Below, one piece after another: positions 25,010 to 32,489 of a stretch of 35,329 bases of DNA. Made by a program: the position numbers and the translations under genes. Where the stretch lies: contig CAUJDD010000003.1 in the NCBI GenBank assembly GCA_963169295.1, positions 1 to 35,329 of the forward strand. The letters run 5' to 3'. Numbering within the stretch: position 1 is the first letter of the stretch; every line of letters begins with the position of its first letter. Source of the DNA: UBA4416 sp020846025 (lineage in GTDB: Bacteria; Bacteroidota; Bacteroidia; B-17B0; Aurantibacillaceae). The notes beneath the pieces are model-generated. The model was not told the DNA's origin. It ran no database searches and saw only the letters and a program-made list of their open reading frames with translations.

Positions 25010-25236
25010 TTTACCCCAATCTGCTTGCTCTTTTTCATCAATGCTTCTTTAAAAAATAGTTCCGTAGGTAAAGCTATGCAACGATTTTTTTCATCACCTT
25101 GATAAAAAATAACTAAACATCTTTGGTCTAAATCAAAATTACATTTGCTATAAGAACTGAGGCGTAAATTATCGTCGTTCGGAAACTCAAATCCACCATT
25201 GGGAAAGAAACTCTTGATATGAGTTTTTAAAAACAT
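25006..25236 (-). CDS. Small hypothetical protein (76 aa)
   Basis: I do not recognise this 76-residue protein. It begins MFLKTHIKSFFPNGGFEF and has a middle strand-like stretch DQRCLVIFYQGDEKNRCIAL and a basic C terminus (FFKEALMKKSKQIGVN); no signal peptide or membrane segment is apparent. It converges on the sensor kinase gene, their stop codons sharing the sequence TTAA, and diverges from the WG-repeat gene over 36 bases. The first 22 codons are duplicated at 27088-27153, where a shortened version of the gene begins. The divergent promoter for the WG gene overlaps its start codon, so expression of the two may interfere. Confidence 0.6.
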   Translation of the reverse strand: MFLKTHIKSFFPNGGFEFPNDDNLRLSSYSKCNFDLDQRCLVIFYQGDEKNRCIALPTELFFKEALMKKSKQIGVN

Positions 25237-25278
25237 ATTTTCGCCGCTTATAAACTTTAATAAAAAATAAATATGAAA
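25171..25278. repeat. Direct repeat copy 1 (~108 bp, promoter-bearing)
   Basis: This segment matches 27088-27197 with only six substitutions and two inserted bases. It spans the first 22 codons of the small minus-strand gene, the promoter at 25214-25243 and the ATG and AAA codons of the WG gene. Outside the segment the two copies diverge. Confidence 0.92.
25214..25243 (+). promoter_or_regulatory. Promoter of WG-repeat gene (TTG-N19-TATTTTCG)
   Basis: TTG at 25214-25216, a 19-base spacer and TATTTTCG at 25236-25243 match the Bacteroidota -33/-7 promoter except for one base. The leader to ATG 25273 would be about 24 bases. The same layout is repeated at 27131-27160. Confidence 0.6.
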
Positions 25279-26070
25279 AAAATTTTGCTTTTAGCAGCGA
25301 TTGTTCTAGCAACAACTACAACTTACGCTCAAAACATCCAAAAAGGCGGAGAAGGTTCTAGTCTGTATTTGGAAAAAGACGGTAAAAAAATTGTAAAGGA
25401 AAAATTTGATAGAATAGAGGATTACAATAGTAAAGCCAATTTGATACCTGCAAAACTTAAAGGGAAATGGGGTTTTTATGACAATGATGGAAAATTGGTA
25501 ATCCCACATCAATACGAAGGTATGGTCTTTGAATACTCTTATACTTGGTATACTGGGGGCTTAATGCAAGTTGTCTTGAATGGTAATAAGATTTTTATTG
25601 ACAAAACAGGAAATGAAGTGCAATCTGCTATTAATTACTTTAGTTATTTAGGTGTTGAAGGAGAAGATCGCTATTATGCCGCAAGAGATAAAAATGGTAG
25701 TTCTGCATTGGCTAACGAAGAAAAAATACTTACAGCACCTGAATACCTTGTGTTACAAAAAGCCTCAAAAAATCCAATTACTTTTAATGCCGTTCGTAAA
25801 AGTGACAATAAAGTGATGAAATTGGATGCCAATGGGCAAGAAATAGGTGAGGCGGAAAGTACATCTAGCAACGATAACAGTAATACAAACACTGATGACA
25901 AAAAAGCTGAAAAATGCAATTATAAGTGCAAATACAATTGTGGTAAAACAGCTCAAGGCAATTGTAACGAAAATGCTACAGGAATAACTAATGAAAATTG
26001 CCCAGCACGCAACCCCAACTATCCTAAACAAGGAAATGCTCAGTATCACTCATGGGTAAAAATAAAATAG
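25273..26070 (+). CDS. Secreted WG-repeat protein with Cys-rich tail
   Basis: A 265-residue exported protein. Signal peptide MKKILLLAAIVLATTTTYAQ; then KGKWGFYDNDGKLVIPHQYEG at about 63-82, a WG (DUF/KWG) repeat, with degenerate neighbours (GNKIFIDKTGNEV). A Ser/Asn/Thr/Asp linker (SSNDNSNTNTDDKK) leads to a tail with seven cysteines, beginning CNYKCKYNCGKTAQGNCNE and ending ARNPNYPKQGNAQYHSWVKIK. The tail looks like a small disulfide-bonded or metal-binding unit and I do not recognise it as a named family. No T9SS sorting domain. The gene is monocistronic (terminator at 26098-26135) and has a duplicated promoter. It lies between a sensor kinase and its response regulator, so it may be a target or modulator of that pair, which is inference only. 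Confidence 0.75.
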   Translation: MKKILLLAAIVLATTTTYAQNIQKGGEGSSLYLEKDGKKIVKEKFDRIEDYNSKANLIPAKLKGKWGFYDNDGKLVIPHQYEGMVFEYSYTWYTGGLMQVVLNGNKIFIDKTGNEVQSAINYFSYLGVEGEDRYYAARDKNGSSALANEEKILTAPEYLVLQKASKNPITFNAVRKSDNKVMKLDANGQEIGEAESTSSNDNSNTNTDDKKAEKCNYKCKYNCGKTAQGNCNENATGITNENCPARNPNYPKQGNAQYHSWVKIK

Positions 26071-26097
26071 ATTTTAAAAAATCAATATAAAAACACA

Positions 26098-26135
26098 CAA
26101 ATAAGCCTGTTCACCTTTATGAACAGACTTATTTG
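26098..26135 (+). terminator. Probable terminator of WG-repeat gene
   Basis: An imperfect hairpin of two 7-8 bp segments separated by one mismatch (26098-26105 with 26128-26135, and 26107-26113 with 26120-26126), loop 26114-26119, followed by TTTAT. It lies 27 bases after the WG gene stop and before the response-regulator gene. Confidence 0.65.
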
Positions 26136-26192
26136 TTTATACCACTGAACCCATCAAAGAGTTATCATAATTTAGAATTATAATGTAAATTT

Positions 26193-27011
26193 ATGGGATT
26201 GAAAAATACTGAAAATAAAAACACTTTCCGCCAAACTCATTACACGGCAATTTTGGTGGACGATGCAGAATCTGCACGTGAATTGCTTCGATTGATGCTC
26301 AACGAATTAGCGCCTCATGTAAACATTATAGGAGAAGCTGAGAATGTGATGCAGGCTGTAGAACTGATTGATAAAACAAAGCCAGACATAGTTTTCTTGG
26401 ATATTAATATGCCAGGGAAATCTGGCCTGGAGTTGTTTGGTGAGCTTGACATGGCTCAGGTTGGTTGCGAAGTTATTTTTACAACCGCATATAACGAATA
26501 TGCTATACAGGCATTTAAATTATCTGCGATTGATTATTTATTGAAACCGATACAGGAAAAGGAATTGCTACAAGCCCTGGCAAGGGCAATTGAAGCAAAA
26601 GAATTAAAACAAAACGCTGAAAAATTCAAAGCCTTATTGAGCAATCTGGAGCAGAAAAATACTGGCGTTTTAACGATTCCTCTTAATTATGGCTATGAAT
26701 ACATAGTAATTGATAATATAGAATTTATTGAAGCTCACAGATCATATTCTATCATTCACTTAATTGATGGAAGCGAAAAACTGGTTTCAAAACCTATGGG
26801 ATATTTTGAAGAAGTATTGCAACACATCAACCATTTTATAAAAGTCCATCGCTCTTATTTTGTAAATATTTTGCATATATCTTCCTTTCTTAAAAAAGGG
26901 GAAGCTGGCGTAGTTAGCTTTAAAAGTGGTAAGTGCGCCGAAGTATCGCGTAATCATCGAAAAGATTGTATAGAAAAAATAGAAGCTTTAGGTAATAATA
27001 CTATCATTTAG
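26193..27011 (+). CDS. LytTR-type response regulator
   Basis: A 272-residue response regulator. The receiver domain (about 18-135) has acidic residues Asp23/Asp24, phospho-acceptor Asp70 in VFLDINMPGKSGLE, the conserved Thr in FTTAYNEYA and Lys in DYLLKPIQ. The C-terminal LytTR DNA-binding domain (about 165-268) shows DNIEFIEAHRSYSIIHLIDG and FIKVHRSYFVNILHI. It pairs by type with the LytS kinase at 22118-25009. The gene has no clear promoter and begins about 58 bases after a terminator. Its codon use seems a little richer in G and C than the neighbours, but I did not measure it. Confidence 0.92.
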   Translation: MGLKNTENKNTFRQTHYTAILVDDAESARELLRLMLNELAPHVNIIGEAENVMQAVELIDKTKPDIVFLDINMPGKSGLELFGELDMAQVGCEVIFTTAYNEYAIQAFKLSAIDYLLKPIQEKELLQALARAIEAKELKQNAEKFKALLSNLEQKNTGVLTIPLNYGYEYIVIDNIEFIEAHRSYSIIHLIDGSEKLVSKPMGYFEEVLQHINHFIKVHRSYFVNILHISSFLKKGEAGVVSFKSGKCAEVSRNHRKDCIEKIEALGNNTII

Positions 27012-27030
27012 ATTTACTTAATTAAATTCA

Positions 27031-27153
27031 TTAACGAAGGTTTTCATTGCAAAATGGGAACTTTTGTTTTTTGTAACTACAGTCAAAATCGTCGTTCGGA
27101 AACTCAAACCCGTCATTGGGAAAGAAACTCTTGATATGAGTTTTTAAAAACAT
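27031..27153 (-). pseudogene. Truncated copy of the 76-aa gene (40 codons)
   Basis: Reading the minus strand from ATG at 27153 gives 22 codons nearly identical to the start of the 25006-25236 gene (MFLKTHIKSFFPNDGFEFPNDD would be the start; only residue 14 changes). The frame then runs through unrelated residues to a TAA at 27031-27033. It is a by-product of the direct repeat; nothing suggests it is expressed as a working protein. Confidence 0.7.
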
Positions 27154-27197
27154 ATTTTCGCTACTTATATACTTTAATTAAAAAAATAAATATGAAA
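27088..27197. repeat. Direct repeat copy 2 (~108 bp, promoter-bearing)
   Basis: The counterpart of 25171-25278, with 1.9 kb between copies. Differences are a run of three substitutions near the 5' side, three between the -7 box and the start codon, and two extra bases in the A-tract before the ATG. The copy places the same promoter in front of the large T9SS gene. Confidence 0.92.
27131..27160 (+). promoter_or_regulatory. Promoter of T9SS protein gene (TTG-N19-TATTTTCG)
   Basis: TTG at 27131-27133, 19-base spacer, TATTTTCG at 27153-27160, identical to the promoter copy at 25214-25243. It would start transcription about 26 bases before ATG 27192. Confidence 0.6.
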
Positions 27198-29843
27198 AAA
27201 TTACTACTATCTGCATCAATCATTTTCTTGTTTGCAGGTGCAATTAAAGCACAAATGCCTCTAACACTTGGGCATCAATGGACAAAAGCATTTCCAGCAA
27301 CTAATTATCAAACAGAACAAGCTGCCTCTGTAGTAACTCCAGACGGGCACCTTGTTTCAGTAACTAACTACAGATATAATATTGATGTTGACCCAAACCC
27401 CGATTCTACAGTGGTGGTTACAGGGGCGAGTAGTTTTTATAGTGGAGTAATTAGCATAATGGATTCAAATGAAAATTACCAAGCTCATTTAAACTTTGCA
27501 AATACACAAGAAACAAAAATTGTAGATATAGCAACTGATAGTGATAACAATATTTACGCATTAGGATATACTTCTGCAAATATTAGTATTGGAACAGTAA
27601 ATCCAATTACATTAACCATTACATCAGCCTCATATTTTTTGGTTAAACTTAGTACGAATGGAAATCCATTATGGGCATACAAGACCACAGCTAAACTCAA
27701 CACAATTACAGTGGGAGATGTAAATGGTTCTGAAAGATTGTTTGTTGGTGGCTATGCTTTTAAAGGAACTAATACAGATATTAAAAATGCTTCGGGTGCT
27801 GGTTTATTTAATTCGGGAAGTAACGGAGTTGCCTATCCTATAATGGTTAGCTATGATACCGCTTGTAATTATGTATCATTTAATTACATAAACTTGCAAA
27901 ATAATTTTTCTAGTCCTTATGGCGAGATCAATTCTATTACATTAAAAAACAATAACTTATATTTGGCAGGTCAGTTTTCAGAGATATTTAGCATTTCTTC
28001 AATAGGTGTAAATATAACTAGTAAGGGCGGAGATGACGGATTTGTTGCGAAATACAATGCCGCTACTTTACAACCAATATGGGCGAAAAGAGTAGGAAGT
28101 CATGCTCAGGATTATATTAAAACTATTGACGTAGATAATAACGAAAATGTTTATTTAAGTGGAGAATTTTCTGGAGGGGGGTTTAATTTTGACCCAGTAG
28201 CAACTGGTACAACAAATGTTACTGGTGCCTACGATGCTTTTTTAATTAAATTAGATTCAAGTGGTGTTTTTAGTTGGGGAAGACATTTTTATGGAAGCAA
28301 TACATCATCAGAAAAACTTAATAGTATTGCAGTAACAGGCGATGGAGATGTATTTATGACTGGACAAGCACGTTTACTTATAAACATGAAAGACCATAAT
28401 GGAAATTTGATAACAACTATTAATCCTACTGCATCAAATACTAACAATGCATTAGATATTTACTTATACCGTTTAAATACAAATGGAGGCTTAGAAATGA
28501 GTACTCATATTGGGGGCACTGTCGGTGGTTATAATTCTCCCTCCACACCTCCGAACTATGAAGCTGGCACACATCTTAATATTCATGGAGGATACCTATA
28601 TCTGAGTGCCAATACAACTATAGCTAATCGACTTGATGCTCAGAAAATCGACTTTAACCCAGCACCATTTACAATTAATGGTTTAACAGATTATTTATCA
28701 AACATTAATGAAACAATCACAGCAACACTTACCAAATACTTTGTTTGTACCGACAATTCATCTGTGAGTTTCCTAAGTTCAATTGTTAGCACATGCCCTA
28801 ATAATTACTTACAATACATTCCAAATCCAAATAATTCCAATTATAGTTATCAATGGAATTGTTCTAGTTTAGGTATTAGTTCTGATTCTGCAATATTAAA
28901 AATTGCAAATCCCTCTGCGGCGTTAGGAGGAAAAGTAATGAATTTACAAATGACGGACGTTAATGGCTGCTACAAACATGTATATGCCCCAATTGATGGA
29001 AGTGCATTAAGCGCGCCTAGTGTATCACTCACATCTTCTATAACTGATTTATGTAATGGAGACACTTACACTTGTACAGCCACTGGTAGCAATGTAAAAT
29101 GGTATGCTAACGCTACTGATACAATTCCTGTTGCAAGTGGTAATACATACAGCTATACTCCAGTATTACAGCAAACTACAGCGATGGCTATTTATGCTGC
29201 CACAACCAACACCGTAACTGGTTGCGAAGATCCAAGAGCTGTTCATAGTTTTACAGTTGGTGTGATTCCTCAAACATATATAGATTCGACACAATCAGGT
29301 CCATTTGTTGGCTGTGCGAATGGACAATCTAGATATGTGCAAGTCATTACTCCTTTAAATTTATTCGCAAAAATATATCCAGACTCTCTTTCAAATACGC
29401 AAATAGGGTTCACAAATAGCTGGTGGGATTTAGGTAGTCATTATGATTTGACCATCCCCGATACTATAACAGTTTGGATTGAAACTGAAGGTACTATAGG
29501 GCAACCCTCCATTCCTTGTGGAAGTATTAGATTTCCTTTAACTTTTATCTTAAATGATTGTAGTGTAACTGCTATTTCCGAATCATCAATAAATAGTAAT
29601 GTGTTTAAAATTTATCCAAATCCAGCAAACGATGTTATTACAATTAATTATGATGGATTAAAGGAAACAAATTCGAGCATTGAAATTATAAACACCGTTG
29701 GTCAAACACTAATTAAACAAGATGTAGCCAATGAAACATCACAAAATATCAATGTTTCAAATTTATCAAACGGCATTTACTTTGTTCAAATAAAACAAAA
29801 TGGCAAATCTATCGCCACAAAGAAACTTGTAATAAACAAGTAA
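27192..29843 (+). CDS. Large T9SS-sorted secreted protein with propeller repeats
   Basis: An 883-residue exported protein. After the signal peptide (MKKLLLSASIIFLFAGAIKAQ) the first ~490 residues contain SBBP-type repeats with patterns such as DNNIYALGYTSAN, NNLYLAGQFSEI, NENVYLSGEFSGGGFNFDP and GDVFMTGQARL, as in bacterial beta-propellers. Residues about 520-760 hold Ig/PKD-like segments including SVSLTSSITDLCNGDTYTC and WYANATDTIPVASGNTYSYTP. The last ~80 residues are a T9SS type A sorting domain (FKIYPNPANDVITINY ... GIYFVQIKQNGKSIATKKLVI), directing export through the Por system and surface attachment or release. It is preceded by the duplicated promoter and followed by a terminator. The ligand is unknown. 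Confidence 0.88.
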   Translation: MKKLLLSASIIFLFAGAIKAQMPLTLGHQWTKAFPATNYQTEQAASVVTPDGHLVSVTNYRYNIDVDPNPDSTVVVTGASSFYSGVISIMDSNENYQAHLNFANTQETKIVDIATDSDNNIYALGYTSANISIGTVNPITLTITSASYFLVKLSTNGNPLWAYKTTAKLNTITVGDVNGSERLFVGGYAFKGTNTDIKNASGAGLFNSGSNGVAYPIMVSYDTACNYVSFNYINLQNNFSSPYGEINSITLKNNNLYLAGQFSEIFSISSIGVNITSKGGDDGFVAKYNAATLQPIWAKRVGSHAQDYIKTIDVDNNENVYLSGEFSGGGFNFDPVATGTTNVTGAYDAFLIKLDSSGVFSWGRHFYGSNTSSEKLNSIAVTGDGDVFMTGQARLLINMKDHNGNLITTINPTASNTNNALDIYLYRLNTNGGLEMSTHIGGTVGGYNSPSTPPNYEAGTHLNIHGGYLYLSANTTIANRLDAQKIDFNPAPFTINGLTDYLSNINETITATLTKYFVCTDNSSVSFLSSIVSTCPNNYLQYIPNPNNSNYSYQWNCSSLGISSDSAILKIANPSAALGGKVMNLQMTDVNGCYKHVYAPIDGSALSAPSVSLTSSITDLCNGDTYTCTATGSNVKWYANATDTIPVASGNTYSYTPVLQQTTAMAIYAATTNTVTGCEDPRAVHSFTVGVIPQTYIDSTQSGPFVGCANGQSRYVQVITPLNLFAKIYPDSLSNTQIGFTNSWWDLGSHYDLTIPDTITVWIETEGTIGQPSIPCGSIRFPLTFILNDCSVTAISESSINSNVFKIYPNPANDVITINYDGLKETNSSIEIINTVGQTLIKQDVANETSQNINVSNLSNGIYFVQIKQNGKSIATKKLVINK

Positions 29844-29871
29844 CGAAAAGTAGTAGTTCGTTTTTCATGTC

Positions 29872-29905
29872 GCAAAATCCTCACTCGCAAGAGTGGGGAT
29901 TTTGT
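29872..29905 (+). terminator. Terminator after the T9SS gene
   Basis: A 15-bp stem including two G-U pairs (29872-29886 with 29891-29905; AATCCTCACTC against GAGTGGGGATT) and a 4-base loop, 29 bases after the stop of the 883-residue gene. The T-tract is within the 3' arm rather than beyond it. Confidence 0.75.
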
Positions 29906-30028
29906 GTATTATAAACCTAGTTGTATTAGAAATTGTTAATGCACCATTTGCTTCGAACTGTACATGTTTTTGCTGTTTCTTATCATTGCCAATTCTTTCG
30001 TTTGTTAATAAAGAGTGAAATTTGTCAG

Positions 30029-30047
30029 TGCATAATCTGGATTAAAT
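30029..30047. repeat. Fragment of the 2281-2452 repeat
   Basis: TGCATAATCTGGATTAAA matches the complement of the 2281-2295 end of the large inverted repeat with one mismatch in about 18 bases. The flanking sequence shows only loose similarity, so this is a degenerate or partial copy lying just upstream of the yceI promoter. Confidence 0.45.
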
Positions 30048-30087
30048 GTTGTGTCATTTTCATTTTAACAAAATTTCTTAATTATAT

Positions 30088-30110
30088 GTTGTAACATTAA
30101 ATGTTATAAC
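30088..30110. promoter_or_regulatory. Candidate MarR-family operator
   Basis: GTTGTAACAT (30088-30097) and ATGTTATAAC (30101-30110) are inverted halves, matching at nine of ten positions, with a 3-base centre. The site overlaps the -33 TTG and the spacer of the yceI promoter, so a dimer bound here would block transcription. A MarR gene lies directly after yceI. Length and form match the 20-24-bp operators typical of MarR proteins. Confidence 0.6.
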
Positions 30111-30119
30111 GTATATTTG
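30089..30119 (+). promoter_or_regulatory. yceI promoter (TTG-N20-TATATTTG)
   Basis: TTG at 30089-30091 and a perfect TATATTTG at 30112-30119 with a 20-base spacer. The expected transcript begins near 30125 and has a leader of about 28 bases before ATG 30153. Confidence 0.7.
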
Positions 30120-30152
30120 TGCTCGAAAAACAAATTAACAAAAACAATTTTT

Positions 30153-30746
30153 ATGAAATCAATAAAAACATTAGCGGTTATCATCGCTTTATCGGTGGGC
30201 GCAAAGGCACAAGTAAATTGGAATATTGATGCCTCTCACAGTAAATTAGGTTTTGCTGTTACCCACATGATGGTAAGTGAAACCGAAGGAAAATTTAAAG
30301 TGTATAAAGGAACAGTTTCTTCAAAATCTGATTTAGATTTTACAGATGCTAAAATTGGGTTTACAGTAGATGCGGCAAGCATTAATACAGATGACGAAAA
30401 AAGAGATGGACATTTAAAAAGTCCTGATTTTTTTGATGTAGCTAAATATCCTGAAATTACATTCGTAAGTAAATCAATGAAACCAGGTAAAATTAAAGGT
30501 ACTTACACGTTAGTAGGTGATTTAACTATGCATGGGATTACAAAGCCAGTTACGCTTACAGCAATTGGAGCTTCAAAGGTTGTAAAGGATCCGTATGGTA
30601 TGGAACGTTATGCGTTTAAAGTAACTGGTAAGCTAAACAGAAAAGATTATGGCTTAACTTGGAATGCTGCACTCGAAGCTGGTGGAGTAGCAGTAAGTGA
30701 TGAGGTAAGATTGGATATTATTGTAGAGATGACCAAAGCCAAATAA
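30153..30746 (+). CDS. YceI-family periplasmic lipid-binding protein
   Basis: A 197-residue exported protein of the YceI (lipocalin-like, isoprenoid-binding) family. The start at ATG 30153 gives a clean signal peptide MKSIKTLAVIIALSVGAKAQ; upstream in-frame sequence lies before or within the promoter, so an earlier start is unlikely. Family landmarks are WNIDASHSKLGFAVTHMM, FTVDAASINTDDEKRDGHLKSPDFFDVAKYPEI and the core motif LTMHGITKPVTL with the C-terminal VSDEVRLDIIVEM. YceI proteins are linked to stress responses and polyprenoid handling; the substrate is unknown here. A MarR-type operator overlaps its promoter and a MarR gene follows. Confidence 0.92.
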   Translation: MKSIKTLAVIIALSVGAKAQVNWNIDASHSKLGFAVTHMMVSETEGKFKVYKGTVSSKSDLDFTDAKIGFTVDAASINTDDEKRDGHLKSPDFFDVAKYPEITFVSKSMKPGKIKGTYTLVGDLTMHGITKPVTLTAIGASKVVKDPYGMERYAFKVTGKLNRKDYGLTWNAALEAGGVAVSDEVRLDIIVEMTKAK

Positions 30747-30763
30747 GCTGTCAACTAAAAATT

Positions 30764-30793
30764 AAAAGTCCTGCTTGAATGAGCAGGACTTTT
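30764..30793 (+). terminator. Terminator between yceI and MarR gene
   Basis: A 13-bp stem (30764-30776 with 30781-30793; core AGTCCTGCT/AGCAGGACT) with a 4-base loop, then TTA. It begins 17 bases after the yceI stop and ends 19 bases before the MarR start codon. Confidence 0.9.
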
Positions 30794-30811
30794 TTATAAT
30801 ATTGTAATGCC

Positions 30812-31264
30812 GTGAAATTAGAAAAAGAAATACATCAAAAAAAATTTAAGAGTATTGAGCAAAAATTAATGTTAAACATTCATTATACCAATAACTGGCT
30901 TAATGCTAAAAATGAAAGTTTATTTAAACAGGCTGATGTAACCATGCAACAATATAATGTGTTACGAATTTTAAGAGGACAATATCCTAAGCCCTGTAAC
31001 ATTAAATTAATAAAAGAGCGGATGTTGGATAAAATGAGCGATACTTCTAGAATTGTAGATAAATTGTATAACAAAGGCTTTTTACAAAGAAAGCAATGCG
31101 CTGAAGATAGAAGAAATGTAGATGTACTAATTACCAAAAAAGGGTTAGCCTTATTATCCAGCTTAGATGTTATGGACGATGCTGCCAAACAATTATTTAC
31201 CACACTCAGCACTTCCGAAATTAATACCTTAAATGATTTGTTGGATAAATTGAGAGGAGAGTGA
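30812..31264 (+). CDS. MarR-family transcriptional regulator
   Basis: A 150-residue winged-helix repressor of the MarR type. The DNA-binding region has VTMQQYNVLRILRGQYPK, IKERMLDKMSDTSRIVDKLYNKGF (recognition helix) and the wing CAEDRRNVDVLITKKGLALL, with helical dimerisation ends. The start is GTG at 30812: the ATG at 30806 is out of frame and stops at once, and the next in-frame ATG would remove conserved N-terminal helix. It lies after the yceI terminator and 23 bases before the cysteine desulfurase gene. The likely target is the palindrome at 30088-30110, and its effector is unknown. Confidence 0.88.
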   Translation: MKLEKEIHQKKFKSIEQKLMLNIHYTNNWLNAKNESLFKQADVTMQQYNVLRILRGQYPKPCNIKLIKERMLDKMSDTSRIVDKLYNKGFLQRKQCAEDRRNVDVLITKKGLALLSSLDVMDDAAKQLFTTLSTSEINTLNDLLDKLRGE

Positions 31265-31275
31265 GCGAAGTTCCT

Positions 31276-31283
31276 TAAATTTG
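31276..31283 (+). promoter_or_regulatory. -7 element TAAATTTG before cysteine desulfurase
   Basis: A perfect TAnnTTTG ends only 4 bases before the ATG at 31288, so transcription would begin at or near the start codon and the mRNA would be leaderless. The nearest TTG (31250-31252) is 23 bases away, which is longer than usual. Confidence 0.3.
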
Positions 31284-31287
31284 CAAC

Positions 31288-32418
31288 ATGATTTACTTTG
31301 ATTATAACGCCACTACACCTGTAGATGAAAACGTGCTAGAGGTAATGCTTCCTTTTTTCACTAAGCATTTTGGAAACGCATCTAGTAACACGCACGAACT
31401 GGGTTGGTATGCCAAAGGTGCTATTGATAAGGCTCGCAATCAAGTAGCTAGTTTGATAAATGCCGAAGATGCTGAGATTATTTTTACATCGGGAGCTACC
31501 GAGGCTGTTAATATGGCTATTAAGGGAGTGTATGAAGCTTATCAATCTAAAGGCAATCATATTATCACTTGTAAAACAGAACATAAAGCGGTGCTAGATG
31601 TGTGTGCCTACTTGGAAGAAAAAGGTGCTCAGGTAACATACTTAGGCGTAGATTACGAAGGACGAATAGATTTAGAGGAATTACAACAAAGTTTTACTGA
31701 TAAAACAATTTTAGTAGCCATTATGGCGGCTAATAACGAAACGGGTGTTTTACAAGATGTAGAAAAAATAGCGACATTTACTCATCAACATCAAGCCATT
31801 TTTTTTAGCGATACCACGCAGTTAGTTGGGAAACAATTAATAGATGTTAATGAAATTGGAATGGATATGTGTTGTTTATCGGCTCATAAATTATATGGAC
31901 CAAAAGGTGTAGGTGCTTTGTATGTACGCAGAAAAAATCCACGTGTTAGTTTAATTCCACTCTTTCATGGTGGCGGACACGAACAAGGAAAACGTAGTGG
32001 CACATTAAATGTATCGGGTATTGTGGCTTTGGGTAAAGCTTGCGAAATGGCACAATCAGAATATTGGGATGATAATACCAAGGTTTCAAAGCTGCGTAGT
32101 TATATCGAGCATCAGTTACTCGAAATTCCTGAACTGAGAATTAATGGTTCTACACGAGATAGATTATACAATACCACTAATTTATATTTTCCTGTTTTAA
32201 AAGATGGCTCATCTGTTTTCTCAAAAATTAAACATGAGTTTGCAGTGTCTTTAGGTTCAGCATGTACCTCAAGCAACGCTTCTCCATCGCACGTTTTACA
32301 AGCTATGGGTTTAAGTAAAAGTGAAATTGAAAACAGTATCAGAATTTCGTTAGGAAAACAAACAAGCCAACAAGAAATAGAAATGTTTGTAAGTAAGGTT
32401 TTAGTGCTTTATCAATAA
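31288..32418 (+). CDS. Cysteine desulfurase (NifS/IscS family)
   Basis: A 376-residue PLP enzyme that takes sulfur from cysteine for Fe-S clusters or tRNA thiolation. The opening IYFDYNATTPVD, the PLP-interacting TEHKAV (His99), the Asp175 in FSDTTQLVGK, the PLP lysine Lys201 in SAHKLYGPKG and the catalytic loop cysteine Cys326 in GSACTSSNASPSHVL are all visible. The loop is the long, IscS-type (group I) form. The gene is not with iscU or other isc genes; it follows the MarR gene by 23 bases and may have its own leaderless promoter. Whether it serves Fe-S assembly or tRNA modification is not settled. Confidence 0.93.
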   Translation: MIYFDYNATTPVDENVLEVMLPFFTKHFGNASSNTHELGWYAKGAIDKARNQVASLINAEDAEIIFTSGATEAVNMAIKGVYEAYQSKGNHIITCKTEHKAVLDVCAYLEEKGAQVTYLGVDYEGRIDLEELQQSFTDKTILVAIMAANNETGVLQDVEKIATFTHQHQAIFFSDTTQLVGKQLIDVNEIGMDMCCLSAHKLYGPKGVGALYVRRKNPRVSLIPLFHGGGHEQGKRSGTLNVSGIVALGKACEMAQSEYWDDNTKVSKLRSYIEHQLLEIPELRINGSTRDRLYNTTNLYFPVLKDGSSVFSKIKHEFAVSLGSACTSSNASPSHVLQAMGLSKSEIENSIRISLGKQTSQQEIEMFVSKVLVLYQ

Positions 32419-32454
32419 TTTTTAATCCGAGATTATTTTTTGCTGACAATTATC

Positions 32455-32470
32455 ATCGTAAGAATACGAT
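32455..32470. promoter_or_regulatory. Small inverted repeat upstream of desaturase promoter
   Basis: ATCGTA and TACGAT form perfect 6-bp inverted arms with a 4-base centre, 19 bases before the -33 TTG of the desaturase promoter. It could be an operator or just chance; no T-run follows, so it is not a terminator. Confidence 0.3.
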
Positions 32471-32489
32471 TCTAAAAAATTTAGATAAC

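Noticed and set aside
25765..26049. Reverse-strand open frame opposite the WG-repeat gene
   Set aside because: It is a hydrophobic mirror frame of a low-complexity coding region with no upstream signal.
29865..30040. Minus-strand open frame of about 55 codons with a protein-like look (for example LLTNERIGNDKKQQKHV)
   Set aside because: It has no ATG start, runs through the terminator of the T9SS gene and ends in the repeat fragment. It might be a relic of a mobile element, but I cannot support it as a gene.
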